Source: Bartonella sp. WD12.1 (GTDB lineage: Bacteria; Pseudomonadota; Alphaproteobacteria; Rhizobiales; Rhizobiaceae). From it: 64,000 nt of DNA. The notes beneath the pieces are model-generated. The model made no database searches, was not told the DNA's origin, and saw only the letters and a program-made list of their open reading frames with translations. The position numbers and the translations under genes are program-made. This document shows positions 39,597-49,000 of the stretch, piece after piece. Where the stretch lies: positions 1,446,501 to 1,510,500 of the forward strand of contig NZ_MUBG01000001.1 in assembly GCF_002022415.1 (NCBI RefSeq), in the 5' to 3' direction. How positions within the stretch are numbered: position 1 is the first letter of the stretch; the number at the start of each line of letters is the position of its first letter.

Positions 39597-40940
39597 TTAA
39601 GCCACCTTGCGTAAACGTGCTGCAAAAAAACCATCCATTCCAAATAACAGCGGGTCTTCAACATCACAACTATCACAGCAACAATCAGCAGGCGTTGTGC
39701 GCAAAGTACCATCAGCAGATAGCAAATGCTTCATAGAACCCATCTCCTCTGCTAAAATGGGTTCTAAAATAATATCATTACGCGTAGACAAAATCTTTTT
39801 AATCAGGTCTTCCCCCTCTTGTCTTGCCAATGAACAATTAGAAAAAATAATGCGTCCACCCTTCTTTACAAAAGCAATTGCCGTCAAAAGCAGATCATAC
39901 TGTAAAGCCGATAATTTAGTGATATCATCAGGCGATTTAGTCCATAAAATATCTGGATGACGGCGTATTGTCCCCGTCGAAGAGCAAGGCGCATCAAGAA
40001 GAACCGCATCAAAAAGCTGCTCAGAATAAAAATCTCTCATATCACCAGTCCAATAATGGGCTGACAAATGAAGACGGTCCATATTTTCTTTTAAACGCTC
40101 TAACCGATTAGCCGAACTCTCAACAGCTGTCACATCTGCCCCTTGCAAAGCTAATTGAGCCGTTTTTCCACCAGGGCTTGCACAAAAATCAACAACCCGT
40201 TTGCCACGAATATCTCCTAACAAACAAGCAGGTAATGCTGCTGCAAAATCTTGAACCCACCAAGCCCCTTGCGCATATCCTGGTAAATTAACCACAGGGC
40301 CATCCAAAGCGCCAAGCCGAATCGAACCATTAGGCAAAACAACACCCCCAAGCTGCTTTGCCCAACCAACACTGTCTGATTTTACAGTCAAATCAAGCGA
40401 TGGTGCTTTGTTTTGCATTGCTAAAATCTGATGCGTCTTGTCAACCCCATATGTTGACACCAAAAGCTGCCCAAACCAAGTCGGAACATCTTTAATGGTT
40501 GGCTCTTGCATACGCAAACATACCGCCTCACGTGCAAAATTGCGTAAAATAGCGTTCACTAGCCCTGAAAAACGGCGTGTACGGGGGTCAATTTTAGCTA
40601 TTTGCACTGCTAAATCAATCGCCGCATGATCAGGAATATCAAGATAAAGAATTTGTGCTGCACTGATATGTAAAAGGTGCTGAAGTGACAATGCTTGAAG
40701 CGGCAAAGGTCGTTTTAAAAAACGTGATAAAGCTGCTGTAATCTGACCTCGATGACGCAAAGCTGCTATTAAAATAGCCCGACATAATAGGCGATCACGA
40801 TGCGAAAGCTTTAAATAATGTGGATGCCCATATTCATGATCCGTCAAACCAGAAAGAGACTTACGCTTATCAAGCACCACCCCTAAAAAACGGGCACAAA
40901 CTCGGCGAACAACTAATCCCGGAATATTCTTTTCAGACAT
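39597..40940 (-). CDS. rsmB: RsmB/NOL1-NOP2-sun family rRNA m5C methyltransferase
   Basis: These SAM-dependent enzymes methylate cytosine 5 of 16S rRNA. The 447-residue protein (start ATG 40940, preceded by GCGGGA) has an N-terminal NusB-like helical domain to about residue 145 and a C-terminal Rossmann methyltransferase domain. The SAM motif is VVDFCASPGGKTAQLA, the next motif is DAVLLDAPCSSTGTIRR with its cysteine, and the second cysteine lies in IIFSNCSLARQEGE. This is the RsmB arrangement. It is in line with the heparinase-like gene and purH. Confidence 0.92.
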   Translation of the reverse strand: MSEKNIPGLVVRRVCARFLGVVLDKRKSLSGLTDHEYGHPHYLKLSHRDRLLCRAILIAALRHRGQITAALSRFLKRPLPLQALSLQHLLHISAAQILYLDIPDHAAIDLAVQIAKIDPRTRRFSGLVNAILRNFAREAVCLRMQEPTIKDVPTWFGQLLVSTYGVDKTHQILAMQNKAPSLDLTVKSDSVGWAKQLGGVVLPNGSIRLGALDGPVVNLPGYAQGAWWVQDFAAALPACLLGDIRGKRVVDFCASPGGKTAQLALQGADVTAVESSANRLERLKENMDRLHLSAHYWTGDMRDFYSEQLFDAVLLDAPCSSTGTIRRHPDILWTKSPDDITKLSALQYDLLLTAIAFVKKGGRIIFSNCSLARQEGEDLIKKILSTRNDIILEPILAEEMGSMKHLLSADGTLRTTPADCCCDSCDVEDPLLFGMDGFFAARLRKVA

Positions 40941-40997
40941 ACATCCCGCTTTTTTATTTTGCACAATAACACCTCTACATCTCCCCCTTTAAAAACA

Positions 40998-42053
40998 TTA
41001 TGACCGAGGCTTTTTAAAATTTTGGTGATGAAGCCAAGAAGGACGATTTGTTGTACGTCGAAAAGTATCCCTTTCCTGACGATTAAGAGTATTGTTTTGA
41101 GCACTAAAATTTAAATCTTCATTCTCTAAATCTAAACCACTTCCTTTTTCATCAAACATACTCTTTTTACCTTCTTCTATATTCTTGGCTTTGAATATAT
41201 TCATTTCCTCAGCTTGTTTATAAAGAACTGCAATGCGATTTGCAGTCGCTGGATGAGTAGAAAAAAGGCTATCAACTCCCTCACCCCTTAAAGGATTAAT
41301 AATAAACATATGAGCCGTTGCCGGATTATACTCTGCCTCTTCATTATGCATCATATGTCCCCCACCTGCAATTTTACTCAAAGCTGAAGCCAACCATAAG
41401 GGATTGCCACATATTTCAGCTCCACGTCGATCAGCAGCATATTCACGTGTACGGCTAATAGCCATTTGCACCAACATAGCTGCAAAAGGCGCCACAAACA
41501 GAGCAATAAGGCCACCAAGCACCCCAGCACCATGCGAATGCTCTGAAGAATTGCGCTGCCCTCCCATCAACAAAGCAAAATTACCCAGCATAGAAATTGC
41601 CCCTGCAATCGTTGCGCTAAGAGTCATGATCAATGTATCACGATGCTGGATATGCGCTAACTCATGAGCCATAACCCCAGCAACTTCTTCTGGGCTTAAC
41701 CGCTCTAACAGTCCTGTACTTGCAACAACAGCTGCATTGTGCGGATTGCGCCCTGTAGCAAAAGCATTGGGTTGCCCACTGTCCATGATATAGACCTTCG
41801 GCTGAGGAAGAGAAGCTTTTTGCGTCAATTCACGCACAATCTTATAATAAACGGGTGCCGAATGCTGGTCTACTTCACGCGCACCATACATACGCAAAAC
41901 AACTTTATCCGAATTCCAATAAGAAAAAAAGTTTAAGCCCCCCGCCATCAAAAGCGCAATAACCATACCATTGCTTCCTGCAATGAGATAACCAACCCCC
42001 ATAAAAAGTGCAGTCATAAAAGCCACAAGCATTGTTGTGCGCAGGATATTCAT
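40998..42053 (-). CDS. htpX: Membrane zinc metalloprotease HtpX
   Basis: HtpX is an M48 protease that degrades damaged membrane proteins with FtsH. Two N-terminal helices cover about residues 7-45. The zinc motif HELAH is at residues 130-134, two further hydrophobic segments follow, and the third ligand is in [14 protein letters not shown]. The 351 residues include a C-terminal extension of about 60 polar residues beyond [12 protein letters not shown], usual in rhizobia. It diverges from the SdhAF4-type gene. Confidence 0.94.
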   Translation of the reverse strand: MNILRTTMLVAFMTALFMGVGYLIAGSNGMVIALLMAGGLNFFSYWNSDKVVLRMYGAREVDQHSAPVYYKIVRELTQKASLPQPKVYIMDSGQPNAFATGRNPHNAAVVASTGLLERLSPEEVAGVMAHELAHIQHRDTLIMTLSATIAGAISMLGNFALLMGGQRNSSEHSHGAGVLGGLIALFVAPFAAMLVQMAISRTREYAADRRGAEICGNPLWLASALSKIAGGGHMMHNEEAEYNPATAHMFIINPLRGEGVDSLFSTHPATANRIAVLYKQAEEMNIFKAKNIEEGKKSMFDEKGSGLDLENEDLNFSAQNNTLNRQERDTFRRTTNRPSWLHHQNFKKPRS

Positions 42054-42134
42054 TGCTTTAAAACTCCATGATAATGCGTAATAATATCTATATGATAAGG
42101 ATTTTTTGATTCTTCAATGGAAGAAAGGCATAAA

Positions 42135-42362
42135 ATGGACCAAAAAGACAAGACGATAAAACAAGATGCAACAAAACAAAATCCAGCTTCCCTTAAGCAG
42201 CGCCCCCTTCCCCCAGAAGCACAACGTGCCCTCAAAGAGGCTGCACAAAGACGTAAACAAGCACTCCATGAAAATATGCCGTTGGAAAATGGTGGGCGCG
42301 GCGGAAAAGACCCAGCACGCTATGGAGACTGGGAAATTAAAGGCCGCGCTATTGACTTTTAA
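42135..42362 (+). CDS. DUF1674 / SdhAF4-type succinate dehydrogenase assembly factor
   Basis: SdhAF4 (DUF1674) binds flavinylated SdhA before it joins the complex. The C-terminal signature is NGGRGGKDPARYGDWEIKG followed by RAIDF, which is diagnostic. The N-terminal half is a charged, proline- and lysine-rich disordered segment. I choose ATG 42135 (75 residues) with GAAAGG ahead; the frame opens six codons earlier. Together with sdhCDAB at 20.5-24 kb, the window holds both complex II and its assembly factor. Confidence 0.9.
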   Translation: MDQKDKTIKQDATKQNPASLKQRPLPPEAQRALKEAAQRRKQALHENMPLENGGRGGKDPARYGDWEIKGRAIDF

Positions 42363-42500
42363 AAGGCTCAAATTGATGGCTTAAAAAACCAAACCACCTT
42401 TAAAGGTAGGGCAAATATCTTTCAGATAAAAACAAGCAATGATTGCCTGCTTAAAACACAAGCTCTTACAATACTTCTCTTGATAAGAGATTTAAAGCAC

Positions 42501-42917
42501 TTATGCTTGCTCTGATACAGCCGCCTCTTCCGATACAGCCACTTCTTCTGATACAGCTACTTCTGCAGTTGAAGCTGATGCTTCTTCAGCGGCTTGCTTT
42601 GCTGCAGCAGCACGTTCTTGTGCCTTTTTACCAGGCTCACCTTTGTGTGGGTTGTTACGTGCTGGGCGTTTTTTCAAACCAGCAGCATCTAAAAACCGCA
42701 AAACACGATCTGTCGGCTGAGCACCTTGACCAAGCCAATATTGAATACGTTCTTCGTTTAGTTTTACGCGCTGTTGATCTTTAGGCAACATGGGGTTCCA
42801 CGCACCAACACGCTCAAGAAAGCGCCCATCGCGCGGACTACGCACATCCGCAACAACAACATGGTAATAAGGACGCTTTTTTGAGCCTCCACGAGACAAA
42901 CGAATTTTTAATGCCAT
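42501..42917 (-). CDS. rpsP: Ribosomal protein bS16
   Basis: bS16 stabilises the 30S platform. The N-terminal 80 residues are canonical: [36 protein letters not shown] and [20 protein letters not shown]. The 138-residue length is long because of a C-terminal tail of alanine, lysine and glutamate that ends in three copies of a six-residue repeat E-[VA]-A-V-S-E. It is the second conserved gene after ffh, separated from rimM by 15.5 kb. Confidence 0.96.
   Translation of the reverse strand: MALKIRLSRGGSKKRPYYHVVVADVRSPRDGRFLERVGAWNPMLPKDQQRVKLNEERIQYWLGQGAQPTDRVLRFLDAAGLKKRPARNNPHKGEPGKKAQERAAAAKQAAEEASASTAEVAVSEEVAVSEEAAVSEQA
42511..42564. repeat. Three 18-bp tandem repeats inside rpsP
   Basis: Units at 42511-42528, 42529-42546 and 42547-42564 all read TCYGATACAGCYRCYTCT. 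They keep the reading frame and encode the C-terminal E-[VA]-A-V-S-E repeats. Copy number changes would lengthen or shorten the bS16 tail without a frameshift. Confidence 0.9.
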
Positions 42918-42989
42918 CTTTTTCTCCGATCAACTTTAACTTTTATCTAAACTAATTTGCTTTGTTTCCCTGCCTTTTAGCAACAATGA

Positions 42990-43256
42990 TTATGGTGAAT
43001 CACTTCTAATGGTGAAATTTAAAAAATTTTCAGCAAAATCGGGGTTAAGACAATTATCCATAACCAATTGTCGCAAACCTGCAACCTGATTCTGCTCACC
43101 CGTCACATAAACTGTAGGTAAATCATAACGAGTTTTTAACTCCCCAATCGCTTGCATGTAGCAAAAGCATTTTGCCAAAATACGAACCAGCACCACACTA
43201 AAATCACCAACAGATGTTCGTAAACGCGCCAAACCATCTGGTATTTTCTTCTGCAT
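42990..43256 (-). CDS. Degenerate chorismate mutase (type II, AroQ-like)
   Basis: The 88-residue frame from ATG 43256 aligns by eye with rhizobial chorismate mutases found between ffh and rpsP: IPDGLARLRTSV, AIGELKTRYDLP, GLRQLVMDNCLNPDFAENFL. Active-site positions look damaged. The family AERF helix motif reads AKCF, so the catalytic arginine is a cysteine. The D-R-E segment reads T-G-E, so a second arginine is lost. The last helix ends early at TIRSDSP. The first arginine of the LRxxI helix remains. It probably no longer works as a mutase; whether the protein is made is unknown. It starts 22 bases after ffh. Confidence 0.75.
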   Translation of the reverse strand: MQKKIPDGLARLRTSVGDFSVVLVRILAKCFCYMQAIGELKTRYDLPTVYVTGEQNQVAGLRQLVMDNCLNPDFAENFLNFTIRSDSP

Positions 43257-43278
43257 CACGCTTCCTTTTTTCTTTGCT

Positions 43279-44844
43279 TTACGATTTCTTCTTAGGAAGC
43301 GGAGGCAATTTTCCCCCATTCCCAGAAAGACCACTGGAAAAACCAGGAAATGGCAATCCACTCTGAGGAAGACCAGGTAATTTCTCTCCTAAATTACCAT
43401 TTTTAATCTGCTTTTGTAACGCCGATAATTGGGCCGGATCAATTCCCGATAAATTAGGTATATTACCAGGAACACCCCCAGCCCCAAGTCCTAGTTTGGA
43501 ACCAAGCCCTCCTAACATTTTTCCCATCAAACCGCCTTTACCCTTTCCTCCCATAGCTTTCATCATATCAGCCATTTGACGGTGCATTTTCAAAAGCTTA
43601 TTAATATCAGCCGCATTTGTACCAGATCCTTTAGCAATTCTTTGTTTACGACTATGTTTCAAAATCTCAGGATTAGCACGCTCTGCAAATGTCATTGATG
43701 AAATAATAGCCAATTGGCGGTTCAAAAGATGATCATTAAGACCTGCAGCTGCTATTTGCTCTTTCATCTTTCCCAAACCTGGCATCATTCCCATAATGCT
43801 GCCCATACCCCCAAGTTTTTTCATTTTCTGCAGCTGCTCTGCAAGATCATTAAGGTCGAATTTTCCAGCCTGCATCTTTTTTGCAAAATTCATCGCCTTT
43901 TCATGATCAATCGCTTCAGCAGTCTTTTCAACTAAAGAAACAATATCCCCCATGCCAAGAATACGATCTGCAATACGATGAGGGTGAAATTCTTCCAAAG
44001 CATCTATTTTTTCACCAACCCCAATCGCTTTGATCGGCTTTCCTGTAACAGCACGCATTGAAAGGGCTGCACCACCGCGGCCATCACTATCCATTCGTGT
44101 TAAGATAATCCCTGTAAGGCCTACACGTTCATCAAAAGAACGTGCAAGGTGAACAGCATCTTGACCGGTAAGACTATCAGCAACCAACATAATTTCATGA
44201 GGAAGTGACAATGCTTTGATCTCAGCCAATTCAATCATCAAAGCATCATCAAGATGATTGCGCCCTGCCGTATCAAGAAGCAAAACATCATAAGCCCCCA
44301 ATTTTGCTGCCTGCACTGCCCGTGCAGTAATATCGACAGCAGATTGACCAGAAACAATGGGTAAACTTGCAAGCTGTGCCTGCTCTCCTAATTGACGAAG
44401 CTGTTCTTGCGCTGCGGGGCGGCGCGTATCCAGTGATGCCATCAAAACTTTTTTATTGTGTTTGTCAGTTAAACGCTTTGCAAGTTTTGCTGTCGTGGTT
44501 GTTTTTCCTGAACCTTGCAAACCAATCAGCATAATAACAACCGGTGCTGGTGCATTTAGATCACTAAGAACAGCCTCATCCCCCAGCATGCTCACAAGTT
44601 CATCGTGAACAATCTTAACAACCATTTGGCCAGGCTTAATAGATTTAACAATAGCAGAGCCAACAGCTTTTTCATGAACTCTATCGGTGAAAGAACGCAC
44701 CACATCCAGTGCAACGTCAGCTTCCAACAAAGCACGACGAATCTCACGCAGCGCTGTTGCAACATCCTGATCCGACAAAGCACCACGCCCTGTCAAATTG
44801 GACAGAATGGAACCAAGACGTTCCTGCAAGGATTCAAACATCAT
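43279..44844 (-). CDS. ffh: Signal recognition particle GTPase Ffh
   Basis: Ffh with SRP RNA directs nascent membrane proteins to FtsY. The 521-residue protein has the N domain and the G domain with P-loop GLQGSGKTTTTAKLA, the DTRRPAAQEQLRQLG box, LLDTAGR and TRMDSDGRGGAALS. The methionine-rich M domain follows (from about residue 330: GMGSIMGMMPGLGKMKEQ and KGSGTNAADINKLLKMHRQM). The glycine-rich tail is longer than in E. coli (453 residues). It heads the ffh, chorismate-mutase remnant, rpsP group. I did not find the SRP RNA gene here. Confidence 0.97.
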   Translation of the reverse strand: MMFESLQERLGSILSNLTGRGALSDQDVATALREIRRALLEADVALDVVRSFTDRVHEKAVGSAIVKSIKPGQMVVKIVHDELVSMLGDEAVLSDLNAPAPVVIMLIGLQGSGKTTTTAKLAKRLTDKHNKKVLMASLDTRRPAAQEQLRQLGEQAQLASLPIVSGQSAVDITARAVQAAKLGAYDVLLLDTAGRNHLDDALMIELAEIKALSLPHEIMLVADSLTGQDAVHLARSFDERVGLTGIILTRMDSDGRGGAALSMRAVTGKPIKAIGVGEKIDALEEFHPHRIADRILGMGDIVSLVEKTAEAIDHEKAMNFAKKMQAGKFDLNDLAEQLQKMKKLGGMGSIMGMMPGLGKMKEQIAAAGLNDHLLNRQLAIISSMTFAERANPEILKHSRKQRIAKGSGTNAADINKLLKMHRQMADMMKAMGGKGKGGLMGKMLGGLGSKLGLGAGGVPGNIPNLSGIDPAQLSALQKQIKNGNLGEKLPGLPQSGLPFPGFSSGLSGNGGKLPPLPKKKS

Positions 44845-44879
44845 CTACCTCATTGACCATATAACAAACAAATCAAAAT

Positions 44880-44975
44880 GGCATCCGAGGACGCAACGCG
44901 TTATCGAATGTTGACCTCTGGGATCTTTTTATACCCTTAAATCAGTGGGGTCCCAGTCGGTGGCTCCAAGTTAAT
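44880..44975. other. GC-richer structured segment upstream of ffh
   Basis: Inside the 245-base gap between ffh and carbonic anhydrase this segment has visibly higher GC than its surroundings. It contains CTGGGATC (about 44919-44926) that can pair with GGTCCCAG (about 44958-44965), allowing one G-U. It shows no SRP RNA, tmRNA or tRNA signature. It could be an ffh leader structure, a small RNA, or the remnant of a lost RNA gene. Confidence 0.35.
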
Positions 44976-45089
44976 TCTTGTCACTGAATGCTTGTTTCTT
45001 CAAACAACAAAAACTACTCTTTGTCAAGATTGATCATACACCACCTTTGCACGCAAAGGTTACGTAAGACTAAAAGATATCAAAAATAT

Positions 45090-45749
45090 TTATGACCGGG
45101 TGAGCAATTTTTCTTCAACGCGTACAAAACGCCCCGTTTCTTGTTCTAAACTCCACAATTCACCGTTTGAAATATCAAACCAAGCGCCATGAATTGTCAA
45201 AAGCCCTTGATCTTTACGTTTTTTCAACCACGGAAATGTCTCTAAATTCTTCAACGAATAACGAATAGAAAAATGCTCCAATGCAGCTTGTCGCTCTGTT
45301 TCAGTCATTGACTCACGACAGCAAGCTCCTTTTCCCACCGAGACTAAAAGATCCATCCACAACCCCATACAGTTGTTCGATGACAAGGGCTTATACACCT
45401 CACCAAGCACAATATTAATTCCCCCACAACGCCCATGACCTAAAATAACAACATGCTTAACTTTTAGCGACTGCACCGCAAACTCAATTGCTGCTGCTGT
45501 TGCATCATATTGATCACCAGGAGAAAAAGGTGGAACAAAATTTGCCACATTGCGCACAACAAAAATTTCACCAGGGCTGGCATCAAAAATTGTTTCTGGC
45601 GCCGCACGCGAATCACAACACGCAATCATCAAAATCTCAGGCCTTTGCCCTTCTTCTGCCAATTGCCGATAACGCGCCGCTTGCTGCGAAAAATGATTGG
45701 TCATAAAAGACCTATAACCATTTAAAAGTCTTTCTGGAAGATCTGTCAT
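45090..45749 (-). CDS. Beta-class carbonic anhydrase
   Basis: The enzyme interconverts CO2 and bicarbonate in the cytoplasm. Zinc ligands are visible: C44 and D46 in CCDSRAAP, H105 and C108 in GHGRCGG. GEIFVVRNVANFVPP and YDATAAAIEFAV are further family segments. The 219 residues fit the bacterial beta class. The gene is alone, with a long divergent gap to the glutamate dehydrogenase gene. Confidence 0.95.
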   Translation of the reverse strand: MTDLPERLLNGYRSFMTNHFSQQAARYRQLAEEGQRPEILMIACCDSRAAPETIFDASPGEIFVVRNVANFVPPFSPGDQYDATAAAIEFAVQSLKVKHVVILGHGRCGGINIVLGEVYKPLSSNNCMGLWMDLLVSVGKGACCRESMTETERQAALEHFSIRYSLKNLETFPWLKKRKDQGLLTIHGAWFDISNGELWSLEQETGRFVRVEEKLLTRS

Positions 45750-45962
45750 CTTTATATTTATTATTAGTGTATATTTTTGAGATATGCTACTTTTTCATAG
45801 AAAAAATATCAATAAAAATATCCTTTTACTTATTACTTATGCCAATTGTTTATTCAAAATTTACAACATTACTCTAAACTGCAGAAAAATTTTACAATTA
45901 TTTGAATAAATAACTATTCATTCAAAAATAAAATGATACAGTATAAAGATGACATAAACGAC

Positions 45963-45996
45963 CTGCTCTTGTGAGGAGAAAAGGTCACCAAGAGCA
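45963..45996 (+). promoter_or_regulatory. Hairpin in the leader of the glutamate dehydrogenase gene
   Basis: TGCTCTTG at 45964-45971 pairs with CAAGAGCA at 45989-45996, with TGA/TCA able to extend the stem across a small bulge. The hairpin ends six bases before the GGGGAG ribosome site and 18 bases before the ATG. It could mask or protect the ribosome site; there is no T run, so it is not a terminator. Confidence 0.45.
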
Positions 45997-46013
45997 AAAA
46001 GGGGAGTATAAGT

Positions 46014-49000
46014 ATGTCACAACAAAAAGCATTAGATATCAAAAATAATCAAGAACAATTAGCACAAATCCTTTTCGCCCATACCGATAAAGAAGATATT
46101 GCTTGTTATAAAAAAGATGAACTCGAAAAAGCTGCTGCTATTGCTGCTGAAGCGCTTAGCTTACATCAAACAGGAAAAAGTACCATTTGCTTTGAACAAA
46201 AAGAATTGACACGTAGTAGTAAACCTATAACTGCTATCACACTTGTCAATGATAACAAACCTTTCCTACTTGATTCTATTTTAAACGTCTTTAATCAGCA
46301 CGCAAACCACATTTATTTAATTGCACATCCTGTTCTTGATTGCCCTTCTGGACAACGCATTAGTCTTATACAAATTCATATTGAAGCATTAAGTGAACAA
46401 AAGACCAAAACACTCAAAGATGAGCTTACCTTAGTTCTTCAACAAGTCAATGCCGCCGTGCAAGACTGGAAACCCATGCTGGAAGAACTTAAAAAGCATA
46501 TCCACGCCTATCAAACAAACCTCCCGCAAAATTACCAAAAAGAAGGTGAAAAAACCATTGAATTTCTCAACTGGCTTATAGATAATAATTTTATCTTCCT
46601 TGGAATGCGCACTTATGACTTCATTAAAAACAAAGAACCCCAAAACAGTTTGAAAGCTGGTAATATTGAATTGGGTATTCTCACAGATGCTTCTATTCGC
46701 ATTATTGGCAATACACATGTAGAAGAACGCCCCAAAGAAGTCTTATCCTTTATGGAAAGCAATAATCTTCTTATTGTGACAAAAGCCAATAGCCGCTTAA
46801 AAATCCACCGTCCTATTTGGTTAGATTATATTGGAATTAAAATTTTTGATAAAGAAGGGTGTGTATGTGGAGAATTACGCATTGTAGGGCTGTTTACATC
46901 CTCTGCTTATACCCATTCTGTTTTGCAAATTCCTTTCTTAAAAGAAAAAGCACAAACCATTATTCAACGCCTTGGATATAATCAAGCTGACTATTCTGGA
47001 AAAGCACTCATCAATGTTTTAGAAACCTATCCAAGAGATGAAATGTTTCGCTCTGACGTTGATACACTAACAGAAAATGCTCAACTTATTTTGCAGTTAG
47101 ACGAACGTCCACGTTTGCGCGTGCTTGCGCATACTGATTCTTTTGGGCGCTTTGTTTCCATACTTGTTTACGTCCCGCGTGATCAATACAGCAGTAATAT
47201 TCCTGAAAAAATTGGCGCATATTTTGTTGACACTTATGAAGGTGATTTTTTTGAATCTTACCCGCTCTTCCTAGAAAGCACACTCATTCGCATTCATTAT
47301 ATTATTCACCGTAAAGGAAACCATAGTGCTCCCGTTATTGAACGCACCACACTTGAACAACATGTTCGCTCGATAACAAGAAACTGGGAAGATAATGTCC
47401 AAGCTGTGGCTCTTGCCCACAAAGCAACAGAACAACAGACACTTCTAGCAAGCCAATTCCCAAACAGCTATCGTGACTTATTTTCAGCTGAAGATGCCAT
47501 TGCAGATGCAGATCATATTTTAAGCCTTAATGATGAAAAGCCTCTTTTTGTCACTTTTTATCACACCCATCATAAAGAAAAACACAATATTTCTCTTAGA
47601 CTTTTTCACCGCCACGAAGCACTTGCCCTTTCTATACGTGTCCCACTTCTTGAAAATATGGGTTTTCGTGTCATCGCTGAACAAACACTTGAATTACCAG
47701 ATGGGCATGGGAAATATGTGTATCTTCATGATATGCAACTAGAAAGTGCTTTCCAAACCTGTATTGATCTTAATGAAAATGGTCAAAAACACGCTGAAAC
47801 CTTTGAAGCCATTTGGGCTAAAAATGCTGATGATGATGCCTTTAATGCCTTAACACAAACTGCCCAACTTGATTGGCGTGAAATCGTTATTTTGCGCCAT
47901 TACGGACGCTATCTCCAACAAGCTGGAATTCCCTATTCACAAAAACGTGTCGCTCAAACTTTAAATGCTTATCCCAATATTACCAAAGATCTTTACGCTT
48001 TGTTTCATTTAAAGTTTCATCCAAGCCACAAAGAAAAAGAACGCCAAAACAACGAACAAATCATTCAACAGCATATCGAAGAAAAATTGCAGATGGTCCC
48101 CAATTTGGATGATGACCTCATTTTACGCCGCTATCGCAATCTCATCGCCGCAAGCTTACGGACCAATGCTTTTGTTCCTCTTCCAAACGGTAACCCACGG
48201 CGTATCTTGGCAACCAAGCTAAACCCACGTCAAATTGAAGGTTTACCTGACCCACGCCCTTATCGAGAAATTTTTGTTTACGGACCAGAAGTGGAAGGGG
48301 TCCATTTGCGCTTTGGTGCTATTGCTCGTGGTGGCATTCGTTGGTCAGACCGCGCATTAGATTACCGCACTGAAGTGTTAGATTTAGTCAAAGCCCAACA
48401 GGTTAAAAATGCAGTTATTGTCCCTGTGGGTGCAAAAGGTGGCTTCTATCCCCACCACCTTCCCCAAACCAACGACCGCGCCGTGGTAGCAGAAGCAGCC
48501 AGACAAGCTTATATTGACTATATCACAGCTTTGCTTTCCATTACTGATAACCTCGTCAATGGCAAAATAAGTGCCCCCAAAAATGTGATTCGCCATGATG
48601 GTGATGATCCTTATTTTGTTGTTGCTGCAGACAAAGGCACAGCAACTTTTTCTGATACTGCAAACGCAATCAGCCAAGCAGATAACTTTTGGCTTGATGA
48701 TGCCTTTGCTTCGGGAGGATCAGCAGGTTATGACCACAAAGCCATTGGAATTACGGCTAAAGGTGCGTGGGAAGCTGTTAAAAGACATTTTCGGGAATTA
48801 TTTGATCATGACATTCAAACAACCCCTTTTAGTTGTGTCGGCGTTGGCGATATGTCGGGAGATGTCTTTGGTAATGGAATGTTACTATCCAAACAAACAA
48901 AGCTTATCGCTGCCTTCGATCACCGCGATATTTTCATTGATCCACAACCCAATATAGCTGAAAGTTATGCAGAGCGTATGCGTCTGTTTCAACTCCCCCG

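Noticed and set aside
44880..44975. SRP RNA, tmRNA or tRNA near ffh
   Set aside because: None of the conserved loops or arms of these RNAs is present, so only an unassigned structured segment is reported.
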